From the NCBI RefSeq assembly GCF_900141805.1, contig NZ_FQYN01000004.1:310001-374000 (forward strand): a DNA stretch of 64,000 bases. The letters run 5' to 3'. Position numbers and translations under genes: made by a program. Under the pieces are notes generated by a model, which had not been told where the DNA came from, searched no databases, and saw nothing but the letters and a program-made list of their open reading frames with translations. Below are positions 25,411-32,756 of this stretch, one piece after another (the first letter of the stretch is position 1; each line of letters starts with the position of its first letter). Source of the DNA: Hymenobacter daecheongensis DSM 21074. GTDB taxonomy: Bacteria > Bacteroidota > Bacteroidia > Cytophagales > Hymenobacteraceae.

Positions 25411-25506
25411 GAGCCAGGAGCTAGGAGCTAGAAGTTAGGAGGCAATGCGCACAGGCAGCCGCTTTTCTTCCACCTCCTGGCTCCTAGCTTCCAGCTCCTA
25501 GCTTCT
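25411..25506. repeat. Imperfect inverted repeat in the tgt leader
   Basis: Blocks of GGAGCCAGGAGCTAGGAGCT on the left face CCTGGCTCCTAGCTTCCAGC on the right, about 35 bases each with small offsets. Both arms are themselves made of a repeated AGGAGCTAG-type unit. It ends 6 bases before the tgt start. Confidence 0.65.
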
Positions 25507-25512
25507 TCCCGC

Positions 25513-26643
25513 ATGACCTTCGACCTCGTCGCTCACGATCCGCAAACCAAAGCCCGCGCCGGCGTAGTGCATACCGCGCACGGGGCCATCGAGACGCCTA
25601 TTTTCATGCCCGTGGGCACGGCCGGCACCGTGAAAGCTGTGCAGCAGCGCGACCTGACCCACGACGTGCAGGCCCAGATTATTCTTGGCAACACGTACCA
25701 CCTCTACCTGCGCCCCGGCCTGGACGTGCTGCGTGCCGCCGGTGGCCTGCACAAGTTCAATGGCTGGGACCGGCCCATCCTCACCGATTCGGGCGGGTAT
25801 CAGGTGTATTCGCTCAGCGGCACGCGCAAAATCAAGGAGGAAGGCGTGAAGTTTCGCTCCCACATCGATGGCTCGTCGCACCTGTTTTCGCCCGAGGGCG
25901 TGATGGATATTCAGCGCACCATCGGGGCCGACATCATCATGGCGTTTGACGAGTGTACGCCCTGGCCCTGCGAGTACGACTACGCCAGCCGCTCTTTGGA
26001 CATGACGCACCGCTGGCTGAAGCGCTGCATTCAGCGCTTCGACAGCACCGAGGGCCACTACGGCTACGCGCAAACGCTGTTTCCGATTGTGCAGGGCAGT
26101 ACGTTCAAGGATCTGCGGGTGAAGTCGGCGGAGTTTGTGGCCGAGCAGGGGCGCGAGGGCAACGCCATTGGGGGCCTGAGCGTGGGCGAGCCGGCCGAGC
26201 AGATGTATGAGATGACCGAGTTGGTGTGCGACATCCTGCCCAAAGACAAGCCCCGCTACCTGATGGGCGTGGGCACGCCAGCCAATATTCTGGAAAATAT
26301 TGCGTTGGGCGTGGATATGTTCGACTGCGTGATGCCGACCCGCAACGCCCGCAACGGGATGCTGTTTACCACGCAGGGCATCATCAACATCACCAACAAG
26401 AAATGGCAACTGGATTTCGAGCCGATTGACGCCACGCTGGGCGGCTACGTCAGCACGTTCTACTCGCGCTCCTACGTGCGGCACCTGTTCCAGAGCCAGG
26501 AAATGCTGGGCCCGCAGATTGCCTCCATTCACAACCTGTCGTTTTACCTCTGGCTGGTGAAGCAGGCCCGCGAGCAAATCGTAGCCGGCACGTTCCGGGA
26601 GTGGAAGGAAAAGATGGTGAAGCAGGTGATGACGAGGCTGTAA
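25513..26643 (+). CDS. tgt: tRNA-guanine transglycosylase, zinc cysteines missing
   Basis: A protein of 376 residues. Tgt swaps guanine-34 of GUN-anticodon tRNAs for the queuosine precursor preQ1. Catalytic residues are present: Asp92 in LTDSGGYQVYSL and the nucleophile Asp271 in DMFDCVMPTRNARNG, plus GGLSVGEP. The C-terminal zinc subdomain is unusual. Where other Tgt enzymes have a CxCxxC, the aligned residues are Leu309, Gly311 and Ser314 (PIDATLGGYVSTFYSRSY). Only the His ligand, His340 in IASIHN, remains. The domain outline (RHLFQSQEMLG) is otherwise intact, so the enzyme may fold without zinc. It is followed by an LptF/G gene, an order common in Bacteroidota. Confidence 0.95.
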   Translation: MTFDLVAHDPQTKARAGVVHTAHGAIETPIFMPVGTAGTVKAVQQRDLTHDVQAQIILGNTYHLYLRPGLDVLRAAGGLHKFNGWDRPILTDSGGYQVYSLSGTRKIKEEGVKFRSHIDGSSHLFSPEGVMDIQRTIGADIIMAFDECTPWPCEYDYASRSLDMTHRWLKRCIQRFDSTEGHYGYAQTLFPIVQGSTFKDLRVKSAEFVAEQGREGNAIGGLSVGEPAEQMYEMTELVCDILPKDKPRYLMGVGTPANILENIALGVDMFDCVMPTRNARNGMLFTTQGIINITNKKWQLDFEPIDATLGGYVSTFYSRSYVRHLFQSQEMLGPQIASIHNLSFYLWLVKQAREQIVAGTFREWKEKMVKQVMTRL

Positions 26644-26650
26644 GTAGCCT

Positions 26651-26815
26651 TGTCATTGCGAGGAGGAACGACGAAGCAATCCGTCCTGAGCAATGAACTG
26701 CGCCTTGATTAAGCAAAAAGCCCTGATGTATGCGCCAAGCCAGAGCTTTATAGGTTAACAGGGCTTTCTACATTTGAGAGGACGGATTGCTTCGTCGTTC
26801 CTCCTCGCAATGACA
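26651..26815. repeat. Family A inverted-repeat element, copy 2
   Basis: A 165 bp element with perfect 37 bp arms (26651-26687 and 26779-26815), the longest outer pairing of the three copies. The inner hairpin seen in copies 1 and 3 is decayed here (AAGCCCTGATG against CAGAGCTT). It sits between tgt and the LptF/G gene, 8 bases from each. Confidence 0.9.
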
Positions 26816-26823
26816 CATTATTC

Positions 26824-27900
26824 ATGAAGCTGCTCGATAAATACATTATCCAGAAATTCCTCACCTCGTTTTTCTTCGTGGTGGTGGTGCTGGTGGCCGT
26901 TATCTGCGTGATTGACTTCACGGAGAAAAACGACGACTTCATTCAGCACAACCTGTCGGCGGGCCAGATTATTTCGGAGTATTACATCAATCTGTTTCCG
27001 TACTACGCCAATCTGCTTTCGCCGATTACGGTGTTTATCTCCGTGGTTTTCGTGACGGCCCGGCTGGCGGCGCGCACCGAAATCGTGGCCATTCTGGCCA
27101 GTGGCGTGAGCTTTAAGCGGCTGCTGCTGCCCTACTGGATGGGCGCGGCCGTGATTAGCGTCGTCACGTTCGGCCTTACGGGCTGGGGCATTCCGCAGGC
27201 CAACAAAACGCGGGTGGCTTTTGAGAAGAAGTACATTAAAAACCCGTTTCGCTACGATGCCCGCAACATTCACATCAAGATCGGGCCGAAGAGCTACGTG
27301 TACATGGAGAGCTACGACAACAGTAGCAACACCGGCTACAAGTTTGCGCTGGAAACCATTGAAGGCACCAAGCTCCGGCGCCGCCTGACGGCCGATGTCA
27401 TAAGCTGGGACTCTACGCGCCGGGCCTGGCACCTCACGCCCCAGCTGGTGCGCACCTTCAAAGGCCCGCAGGAAACCCTGCAAACCGTGCCCGCCCGCGA
27501 CACCACGCTGAATCTGTTTCCGAAGGACTTTGCCAGCACCTACCGCCTCTCCGAAACCCTCACGCTGCCCGAGCTGAACCGCTACATCAAGCAGAAAATA
27601 GAGCGCGGGGCCGACGACACGCAGATTTATCTGAGCGAAAAATATGAGCGCTACGCCTATCCGTACGCCATTTTTATTCTGACCACCATCGGCGTGGTGC
27701 TGAGCGCGCGCAAGTCGCGGGCCGGCGTGGGCGGGCAGATTGCGCTGGGCTTCGTGCTAGCTTTCATCTTCATCATCTTCGTGATTCTGAGCCGCAACCT
27801 GGCCCAGGTCGGCGACATGTCGCCGATGCTGGCCGCCTGGGTGCCCAGCATCGTGTTCACCTTCATCGGCGCGGCGCTGTATCGTTTCGTGCCTCAATAA
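26824..27900 (+). CDS. LptF/LptG family permease
   Basis: A protein of 358 residues of the YjgP/YjgQ family. In the Lpt system, LptF and LptG are the inner-membrane subunits that, with the LptB ATPase, pull lipopolysaccharide from the inner membrane to the bridge. It starts MKLLDKYIIQKFLTSF, as usual. Three helices come first, then a periplasmic beta-jellyroll (about 130-260: NIHIKIGPKSYVYME, RRAWHLTPQLVRTF), then three more helices (YAIFILTTIGVVLSARKSR, VLAFIFIIFVIL). F and G are not separable by eye. No LptB is in the window. Confidence 0.93.
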   Translation: MKLLDKYIIQKFLTSFFFVVVVLVAVICVIDFTEKNDDFIQHNLSAGQIISEYYINLFPYYANLLSPITVFISVVFVTARLAARTEIVAILASGVSFKRLLLPYWMGAAVISVVTFGLTGWGIPQANKTRVAFEKKYIKNPFRYDARNIHIKIGPKSYVYMESYDNSSNTGYKFALETIEGTKLRRRLTADVISWDSTRRAWHLTPQLVRTFKGPQETLQTVPARDTTLNLFPKDFASTYRLSETLTLPELNRYIKQKIERGADDTQIYLSEKYERYAYPYAIFILTTIGVVLSARKSRAGVGGQIALGFVLAFIFIIFVILSRNLAQVGDMSPMLAAWVPSIVFTFIGAALYRFVPQ

Positions 27901-27905
27901 TGGTG

Positions 27906-28026
27906 AGTTGGTGACTTAGTGATTTAGTGAGTTTGATGTTCGGGTTGTGTGTTTGGCGCAAGTGGCACATTACGCGCAAACCGAACATCAAACTCACTAA
28001 ATCACTAAGTCGCTAAATCACCAACT
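27906..28026. repeat. Inverted repeat between LptF/G gene and EamA gene
   Basis: Perfect 30 bp arms (27914-27943 and 27981-28010) contain ACTTAGTGATTTAGTGAG and its complement. Outer AGTTGGTG/CACCAACT blocks are offset by 8 bases. The arm carries short internal GTGA-TTAGT repeats. It fills the whole 131-base gap. Confidence 0.85.
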
Positions 28027-28031
28027 GCCCC

Positions 28032-28946
28032 ATGCTCAAAGACTATCTGCGCCTGCACTTTATTGTTCTGCTCTGGGGCTTCACGGCCATTCTGGGGAAG
28101 CTGATTTCGGTGCCGCCGGTGGAGCTGGTGTTTTGGCGCACGCTGCTGGCCTCCGTGGGGCTAGCTTTGCTGCTCACGCTGCGCAATCAGGGCTGGCGCG
28201 TGCCGGCGGCCGATGCGCTGCGCCTGCTGGGCGTGGGGGCGTTGGTGGCCGCACACTGGATTACATTCTTTCTGGCGGCGCGGCTTTCCTCCGTCAGCGT
28301 GTGTTTGGCGGGCATGGCCACGCTGGCTTTGTGGACCTCCCTGCTGGAGCCCCTGCTGCTGTGGCGGCGGGTGCGGGCCTACGAGGTTTTTCTGGGCCTG
28401 CTCACGATGGTAGGGCTGTATCTGGTATCGAGGGCGGAGCTGGACCAGCTGGCGGGGCTGCTGGTGGCCATTCTGTCGGCGGGGCTGTCGGCGTTGTTTA
28501 GCGTGCTGAACTCGCAGCTGGTGAAGCGCCACGCGCCCTTACGGCTTTCGATGTACGAAATGGCCGGCGCCTGCCTCAGCATCGCGCTGTTTTTCCCGGT
28601 GTATAGCCGCTACTTCACCAACGGCCAGGGCCTGCACCTCGCCCTGCACAGCTACGACTGGCTGTGGCTGAGCGTGCTGGCGGGCGTGTGCACGGTGTAT
28701 GCGTTTTCCTCGTCGGTGGAGCTGATGAAGCGCCTGTCGGCTTTCGTGGTGAACCTGACCATCAACCTAGAGCCCGTCTACGGCATCGTGCTGGCCGTTT
28801 TGATTTTCGGGAGCGAGGAGAAAATGTCACTGGGCTTCTACCTGGGCACGGTCGTGATTCTGTTCAGCGTGCTCATTCACCCCGTGCTCGACCAATGGAT
28901 GCAGCGCCGCCGCCGCAAGCCCGAGCCGGCCGAGGCGGTGGTATAG
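28032..28946 (+). CDS. DMT-superfamily EamA transporter
   Basis: A protein of 304 residues with about ten helices in two EamA halves (about 5-135 and 145-280). The start of each half is visible: LHFIVLLWGFTAILGKLISVPP, and the VAILSAGLSALFSVLNSQLVKR block. The second half ends with the well conserved LEPVYGIVLAVLIFGSEEKMS and LGTVVILFSVL. A basic tail follows. Such proteins export amino acids or small metabolites; the substrate is unknown. Its end converges on ispE, 9 bases away. Confidence 0.9.
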   Translation: MLKDYLRLHFIVLLWGFTAILGKLISVPPVELVFWRTLLASVGLALLLTLRNQGWRVPAADALRLLGVGALVAAHWITFFLAARLSSVSVCLAGMATLALWTSLLEPLLLWRRVRAYEVFLGLLTMVGLYLVSRAELDQLAGLLVAILSAGLSALFSVLNSQLVKRHAPLRLSMYEMAGACLSIALFFPVYSRYFTNGQGLHLALHSYDWLWLSVLAGVCTVYAFSSSVELMKRLSAFVVNLTINLEPVYGIVLAVLIFGSEEKMSLGFYLGTVVILFSVLIHPVLDQWMQRRRRKPEPAEAVV

Positions 28947-28955
28947 CGCCAGCGG

Positions 28956-29768
28956 CTACAGCAGACCGTCCCACACCAGATACTTCCCGTCCAGCGGCAT
29001 AGTGGGCGGCAATTCCCGGCCCGGAAACAGCCCGTACACCGCCGAGCCCGAGCCCGACAGGCTCGCATAGGCCGCGCCCGCCGCGTACAGCGCTTGCTTC
29101 AGCTCCGCCAGTACCGAATACACCGAGCTCAAGGCCTCTTCAAAGTCATTACTCACGGTTTCGCGCCAGGTTTCCATAGGCTGGGCCAGGCTCTGGCGCA
29201 GGTTGTGGCGGGGCGGGCGGGGCACCACGCGGGCGTAGGCTTCGGCGGTGCCGATGTGCAGGCCGGGGTAGATGACTTTGCAGGCCGTGCCGGTCAGGTT
29301 CAAATCAATGGGCTGGAAAACGTCACCTTTTTCGTGGGCCAGTACGGGCTTATTCTTAATAAAAAACGCGCAGTCGGAGCCCAGGCGGCGGGCGTAATTT
29401 TCTAGCGTTTCCATGGCAAGTTGCAGGTCAAAAAGCTCATTCAGCGCCCGCAGGGCGAAGGCCGCATCGGCGGAGCCGCCGCCCAGTCCGGCCCCGATGG
29501 GCACCACTTTGTGCAGGTGCATGTGAATAGGCGGCAGGTTGAAATCAGCTTTCAGCAGCTCGTAGGCCCGCCAGCAGAGGTTGGTGGCCGGGTCGCCGGG
29601 AATGGGGATGCCGGTAAGGGTAAGCTGGTTTTCGGCGGCGGGCAGCATTTCCAGCGCATCGCACCAGGGCAGCGGCACAAACACCGATTCGAGGTTGCGG
29701 AACCCATCGGGGCGCTGGCCCGTGACGTAAAGACCCAGGTTGAGTTTGGCGTTTGGAAAGACGAGCAT
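28956..29768 (-). CDS. ispE: 4-diphosphocytidyl-2-C-methyl-D-erythritol kinase
   Basis: A protein of 270 residues of the GHMP kinase fold, acting in the MEP pathway to isoprenoids. The start at 29768 (MLVFPNAKLNLGLYVTGQRPDG) matches the family; a much longer open frame upstream does not. The ATP loop PIGAGLGGGSADAAF is at about 90-104. Catalytic Lys8 and Asp132 (LGSDCAFF) are present, with the C-terminal SLSGSGSAVYG motif 3. It is divergent from pglC. Confidence 0.96.
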   Translation of the reverse strand: MLVFPNAKLNLGLYVTGQRPDGFRNLESVFVPLPWCDALEMLPAAENQLTLTGIPIPGDPATNLCWRAYELLKADFNLPPIHMHLHKVVPIGAGLGGGSADAAFALRALNELFDLQLAMETLENYARRLGSDCAFFIKNKPVLAHEKGDVFQPIDLNLTGTACKVIYPGLHIGTAEAYARVVPRPPRHNLRQSLAQPMETWRETVSNDFEEALSSVYSVLAELKQALYAAGAAYASLSGSGSAVYGLFPGRELPPTMPLDGKYLVWDGLL

Positions 29769-29868
29769 AGACGGCAGCTGGCGAAAAACAATCGGGCCGC
29801 CCACCCGCCAAAAGCAGCGCCGCGGCCGACCGAAGCCGCAAGCTACGGCGTTGACCACATAAAAAGGA

Positions 29869-29876
29869 TATTTTTG
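29869..29876 (+). promoter_or_regulatory. Candidate -7 box of the sugar transferase cluster
   Basis: TATTTTTG is a perfect TAnnTTTG, 37 bases before the first start codon. A TTGACC at 29851 lies only 15 bases upstream, closer than usual, so the -33 box is unclear. Confidence 0.4.
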
Positions 29877-29912
29877 ACGCTGGCCACCATCTGCTGGCCC
29901 GGTCTGTAGCGT

Positions 29913-30569
29913 ATGTCGAACTCCCACCCCGCCCACTGGTATGCCGCCTGGGGCAAGCGCCTGCTGGATGTGCTGCTGGCCCTGCCGCTGGCCGTGCTCA
30001 CGCTGCCGCTGCTGCTGCTGGCAGCCGGGGCGCTGGCCGTGCAAAACCGGGGCGCGGTGCTGTTTCGGCAGCTCCGGCCCGGCCACCACGGCGCACTTTT
30101 TCCGCTCTACAAGCTCCAGACCATGACCAATGCCCGCGATGCCCACGGCCAGCTGCTCCCCGACGCGGACCGGCTCACGCGCCTGGGCCGCTGGCTGCGG
30201 GCCACCTCTGTGGACGAGCTGCCCCAGCTCTGGAACGTGCTGCGCGGCGATATCAGCCTAGTGGGGCCGCGGCCGCTGCTGCCCCAATACTTGCCACTCT
30301 ACTCGCCCGAGCAGGCTCGCCGCCACTTGGTGAAGCCCGGCATCACGGGCTGGGCGCAGGTGAACGGGCGCAACGCCATTTCCTGGGAGCAGAAATTTAT
30401 ATACGACGTATGGTACGTCGACAACCTGTCGTTGGCCCTGGATCTGCGGATTCTGGGGCGCACGGTGCGGCGCGTGCTCAGTGCGCGGGGCATCAGTGCG
30501 CCCGGCCAGGCCACCACCGAAGCCTTCCGCGGCTCTTCCCCTTTTTCCTCCCCGAATACGCCTATATGA
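29913..30569 (+). CDS. PglC-like sugar-1-phosphate transferase
   Basis: A protein of 218 residues of the small (PglC-type) monotopic phosphoglycosyl transferases. It would move a sugar-phosphate from a UDP-sugar to undecaprenyl phosphate, starting a glycan. One re-entrant helix (about 16-42), then the catalytic Asp101-Glu102 dyad in TSVDELPQLWNVLRG, then SLVGPRPLLPQY, KPGITGWAQVNGRN and WEQKFIYDVWYVDN. It is first of three genes in the same order as Campylobacter pglC-pglD-pglE, and its stop overlaps the next start (ATGA). No flippase or sugar dehydratase is in the window. Confidence 0.92.
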   Translation: MSNSHPAHWYAAWGKRLLDVLLALPLAVLTLPLLLLAAGALAVQNRGAVLFRQLRPGHHGALFPLYKLQTMTNARDAHGQLLPDADRLTRLGRWLRATSVDELPQLWNVLRGDISLVGPRPLLPQYLPLYSPEQARRHLVKPGITGWAQVNGRNAISWEQKFIYDVWYVDNLSLALDLRILGRTVRRVLSARGISAPGQATTEAFRGSSPFSSPNTPI

Positions 30570-31276
30570 CCCAGCTTTTCTTTTCGGACTACCATGACGA
30601 AGACGACACGCCACTCCAGCCATTAGTGATTGTAGGGGCCGGCGGCCTGGGCCGCGAGGTGCGGGTACTGGTGCAGCAGCTCAACGACCACCAGCCCACC
30701 TGGAACCTGCTGGGCTGCTACGACGACCAGCGCCCTGCCCCCGACGCGCCCCCGAGCCTGCTCTACTTGGGCACCGTAGCCGACCTGAACGCCACCACCG
30801 AGCGCCTGTACGTGGTGGTGGCCGTGGGCAGCAGCCGCGCCCGCGCCGCCGTGGTGGGCCGCCTCACTTCGCCGCATCTGGCCTTTCCCACCCTCATTCA
30901 CCCCACGGTGGCGCACGCACCCTACCAGCACCTGCACTTCGGGGCCGGCTGCATCATCGCGCAGGGCTGCATTCTCACCACCGATATTCGCCTGGGTCGC
31001 CACGTATTGCTGAACCTGGGCTGCACCATCGGCCACGATGCCGTGCTGGAAGATTTCTGCTCTCTGATGCCCCACGCCAACGTGGGCGGCGAGGCCCACC
31101 TGGAACCGGCCGTGTACCTGGGCACCAATGCCACCGTTATCAACCGGGTGCGCGTGGGGGCCGGCGCCATTGTGGGGGCCGGGGCCGTGGCCGTGCGCGA
31201 CCTGCCTGCCGGCTGCACTGCCGTGGGTGTGCCGGCCAGAGCAATTAAAAATGAAGAATTAAAAATGAAGAATTAA
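30566..31276 (+). CDS. PglD/NeuD-like sugar O/N-acetyltransferase
   Basis: A protein of 236 residues. The N-terminal domain binds nucleotide sugar (LVIVGAGGLGREVRVLVQQL, LLGCYDDQRP, VVVAVGSSRARAAV). The C-terminal half is a left-handed beta-helix of hexapeptide repeats (about 120-220: FGAGCIIAQGCIL, LNLGCTIGHDAVL with the likely catalytic His, NATVINRVRVGAGAIVGAGAV). It probably acetylates the 4-amino group of a UDP-4-amino sugar. Start at 30566 overlaps pglC by ATGA. The last codons (IKNEELKMKN) and the stop are formed by an intergenic inverted-repeat arm. Confidence 0.88.
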   Translation: MTQLFFSDYHDEDDTPLQPLVIVGAGGLGREVRVLVQQLNDHQPTWNLLGCYDDQRPAPDAPPSLLYLGTVADLNATTERLYVVVAVGSSRARAAVVGRLTSPHLAFPTLIHPTVAHAPYQHLHFGAGCIIAQGCILTTDIRLGRHVLLNLGCTIGHDAVLEDFCSLMPHANVGGEAHLEPAVYLGTNATVINRVRVGAGAIVGAGAVAVRDLPAGCTAVGVPARAIKNEELKMKN

Positions 31277-31351
31277 AATTCCTGGTCGCTATGTGAATGG
31301 CCCCGTGCCACCCTGCCTTCATTTTTAATTCTCAATTCTCAATTTTTAATT
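31243..31351. repeat. AT-rich inverted repeat spanning the pglD stop
   Basis: Left arm 31243-31280 is made of AATTAAAAATGAAG units; right arm 31318-31351 is the complement, ending 8 bases before the pglE start. The left arm codes the last residues and stop of the acetyltransferase. It is far more AT-rich than the genes around it. Confidence 0.85.
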
Positions 31352-31359
31352 ATTCCCCA

Positions 31360-32508
31360 ATGCGTAGCCAGGATTACGACCGTCTTTACCTCTCGCCGCC
31401 TCACTTGGGGCGGCACGAGTTGAACTATGTGCACAAGGCCGTGGAGGACAACTGGGTGGCGCCGGCCGGGCCCAATCTGGCGGGTTTCGAGGCCGATATC
31501 TGCGCGGCGACGGCGGCGGCGCACTGCGTGGCGCTGTCGTCGGGCACGGCCGCCATTCACCTGGGGCTGATTCTGCTGGGCGTGGGACCCGGCGACGAGG
31601 TGCTGTGCCCGTCGTTCACCTTCGTGGCCACAGCCAACCCCATTCTCTACCTGGGAGCCACGCCGGTTTTCGTAGATAGCGAGGCCGACACCTGGAATAT
31701 GTGCCCCGAGCGCCTGCGCGAGGCCATTGAGGACCGAATCACCCAGGGCCGCAAGCCTAAGGCGCTGCTGCTGGTGCATCTGTATGGAATGCCGGCCCGG
31801 CTGGACGAAATCCTGGCCATTGCCACGGAATATGGCCTACTAGTGCTCGAAGACGCGGCCGAGGCGCTGGGCTCCCGCTTTCAGCAGCAGCCGCTGGGGA
31901 GCTTCGGCAAAGTGGGCGTATTTTCCTTCAACGGCAACAAGATTCTGACCACCAGCGGCGGCGGGGCCCTCGTCACCAACGACGCCGAGCTGGCCCAGCG
32001 CACCCGCTTTCTGGCCACCCAGGCCAAGGACGACGCGCCCCACTACCAGCACTCGCAAGTGGGCTACAACTACCGTCTGAGCAACATACTAGCCGGCATC
32101 GGCCGGGGGCAGATGGAGCTGCTGGAGGAGCGGGTGAAGCGCCGCCGCGAGATTTTTGCCTGGTATCGGGAGCACCTGGCCGGGCTGCCCGGCCTGCGCG
32201 TGGCCCTAGCCCACGAGCCCGCCGGCAGCCGCTCGAACCGCTGGCTCACCACCATCCTGCTCGACCCGCAGGAAACCGCCACCACCCCCGAAACCTTGCG
32301 CCAGCACCTCGAAACTCGCAACATCGAAAGCCGCCCGCTCTGGAAACCCCTGCACCTGCAGCCCCTGTTTGCCACGGCGCCCATGTACGGCGGCCACGTC
32401 TGCGCCGACCTCTTCGCCCGTGGCCTGTGCCTGCCCAGCGGCACCGCCATGACGGAAGCCGACCTGCGCCGCGTGGCCGAGGCCGTACGCGAAGGGTTGC
32501 GTGGCTAA
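31360..32508 (+). CDS. PglE-like DegT/DnrJ/EryC1 sugar aminotransferase
   Basis: A protein of 382 residues, PLP-dependent. The start at 31360 (MRSQDYDRLYLSPPHLG) lies just past a repeat; earlier in-frame codons are repeat sequence. Conserved parts: VALSSGTAAIHLGL, CPSFTFVATANPILYLGA, VLEDAAEALG, and PLP-binding Lys194 in FSFNGNKILTTSGGG, then HYQHSQVGYNYRLSNI. It likely makes a UDP-4-amino-4,6-dideoxy sugar, the substrate of the acetyltransferase before it. Together with the first gene of the cluster the set points to a bacillosamine-like sugar. The dehydratase step (PglF) is not encoded here. Confidence 0.92.
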   Translation: MRSQDYDRLYLSPPHLGRHELNYVHKAVEDNWVAPAGPNLAGFEADICAATAAAHCVALSSGTAAIHLGLILLGVGPGDEVLCPSFTFVATANPILYLGATPVFVDSEADTWNMCPERLREAIEDRITQGRKPKALLLVHLYGMPARLDEILAIATEYGLLVLEDAAEALGSRFQQQPLGSFGKVGVFSFNGNKILTTSGGGALVTNDAELAQRTRFLATQAKDDAPHYQHSQVGYNYRLSNILAGIGRGQMELLEERVKRRREIFAWYREHLAGLPGLRVALAHEPAGSRSNRWLTTILLDPQETATTPETLRQHLETRNIESRPLWKPLHLQPLFATAPMYGGHVCADLFARGLCLPSGTAMTEADLRRVAEAVREGLRG

Positions 32509-32512
32509 TCCA

Positions 32513-32640
32513 AAGTGCACGATAGACGCGTAGCAATGACAGGTTTGTAGAAAATCAGCGAGCACGAAGAACAAAGCCGCGTAGCGGTGACAGAAACCGT
32601 TCGGGCGTTTCTGCCGCCGCTACGTGGTTGGGTTACCAGT
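32513..32640. repeat. Family C repeat, copy 1
   Basis: Non-coding. It contains AAAGCCGCGTAGCGGTGACAG and an inverted partner (CCGCCGCTACGTGG), with GACAGGTTTGTAGA upstream. Copy 2 at 62662-62815 has the same 20-base core and the same GTTCGGGCG link. It lies after the pgl cluster. Confidence 0.75.
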
Positions 32641-32756
32641 TAGTTTGGCAACTTTAAAACAAAATAGAGCAGTACTGGCTCACCAGCTGCCAGCCCCAAA
32701 CAACTTGCCCACCGACTTGTACCTTTAGGTAACCCGGCCGCCGGCCGCTTCCGCCT

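Noticed and set aside
22479..26815. Repeat families A and B considered as parts of a CRISPR array
   Set aside because: Copies are far apart, 160-200 bases long and palindromic; there are no short, evenly spaced direct repeats with unique spacers, and no cas genes.
28956..30146. A longer ispE protein starting well upstream at 30146
   Set aside because: The extension would overlap pglC on the other strand and lies before the standard family N-terminus at 29768.
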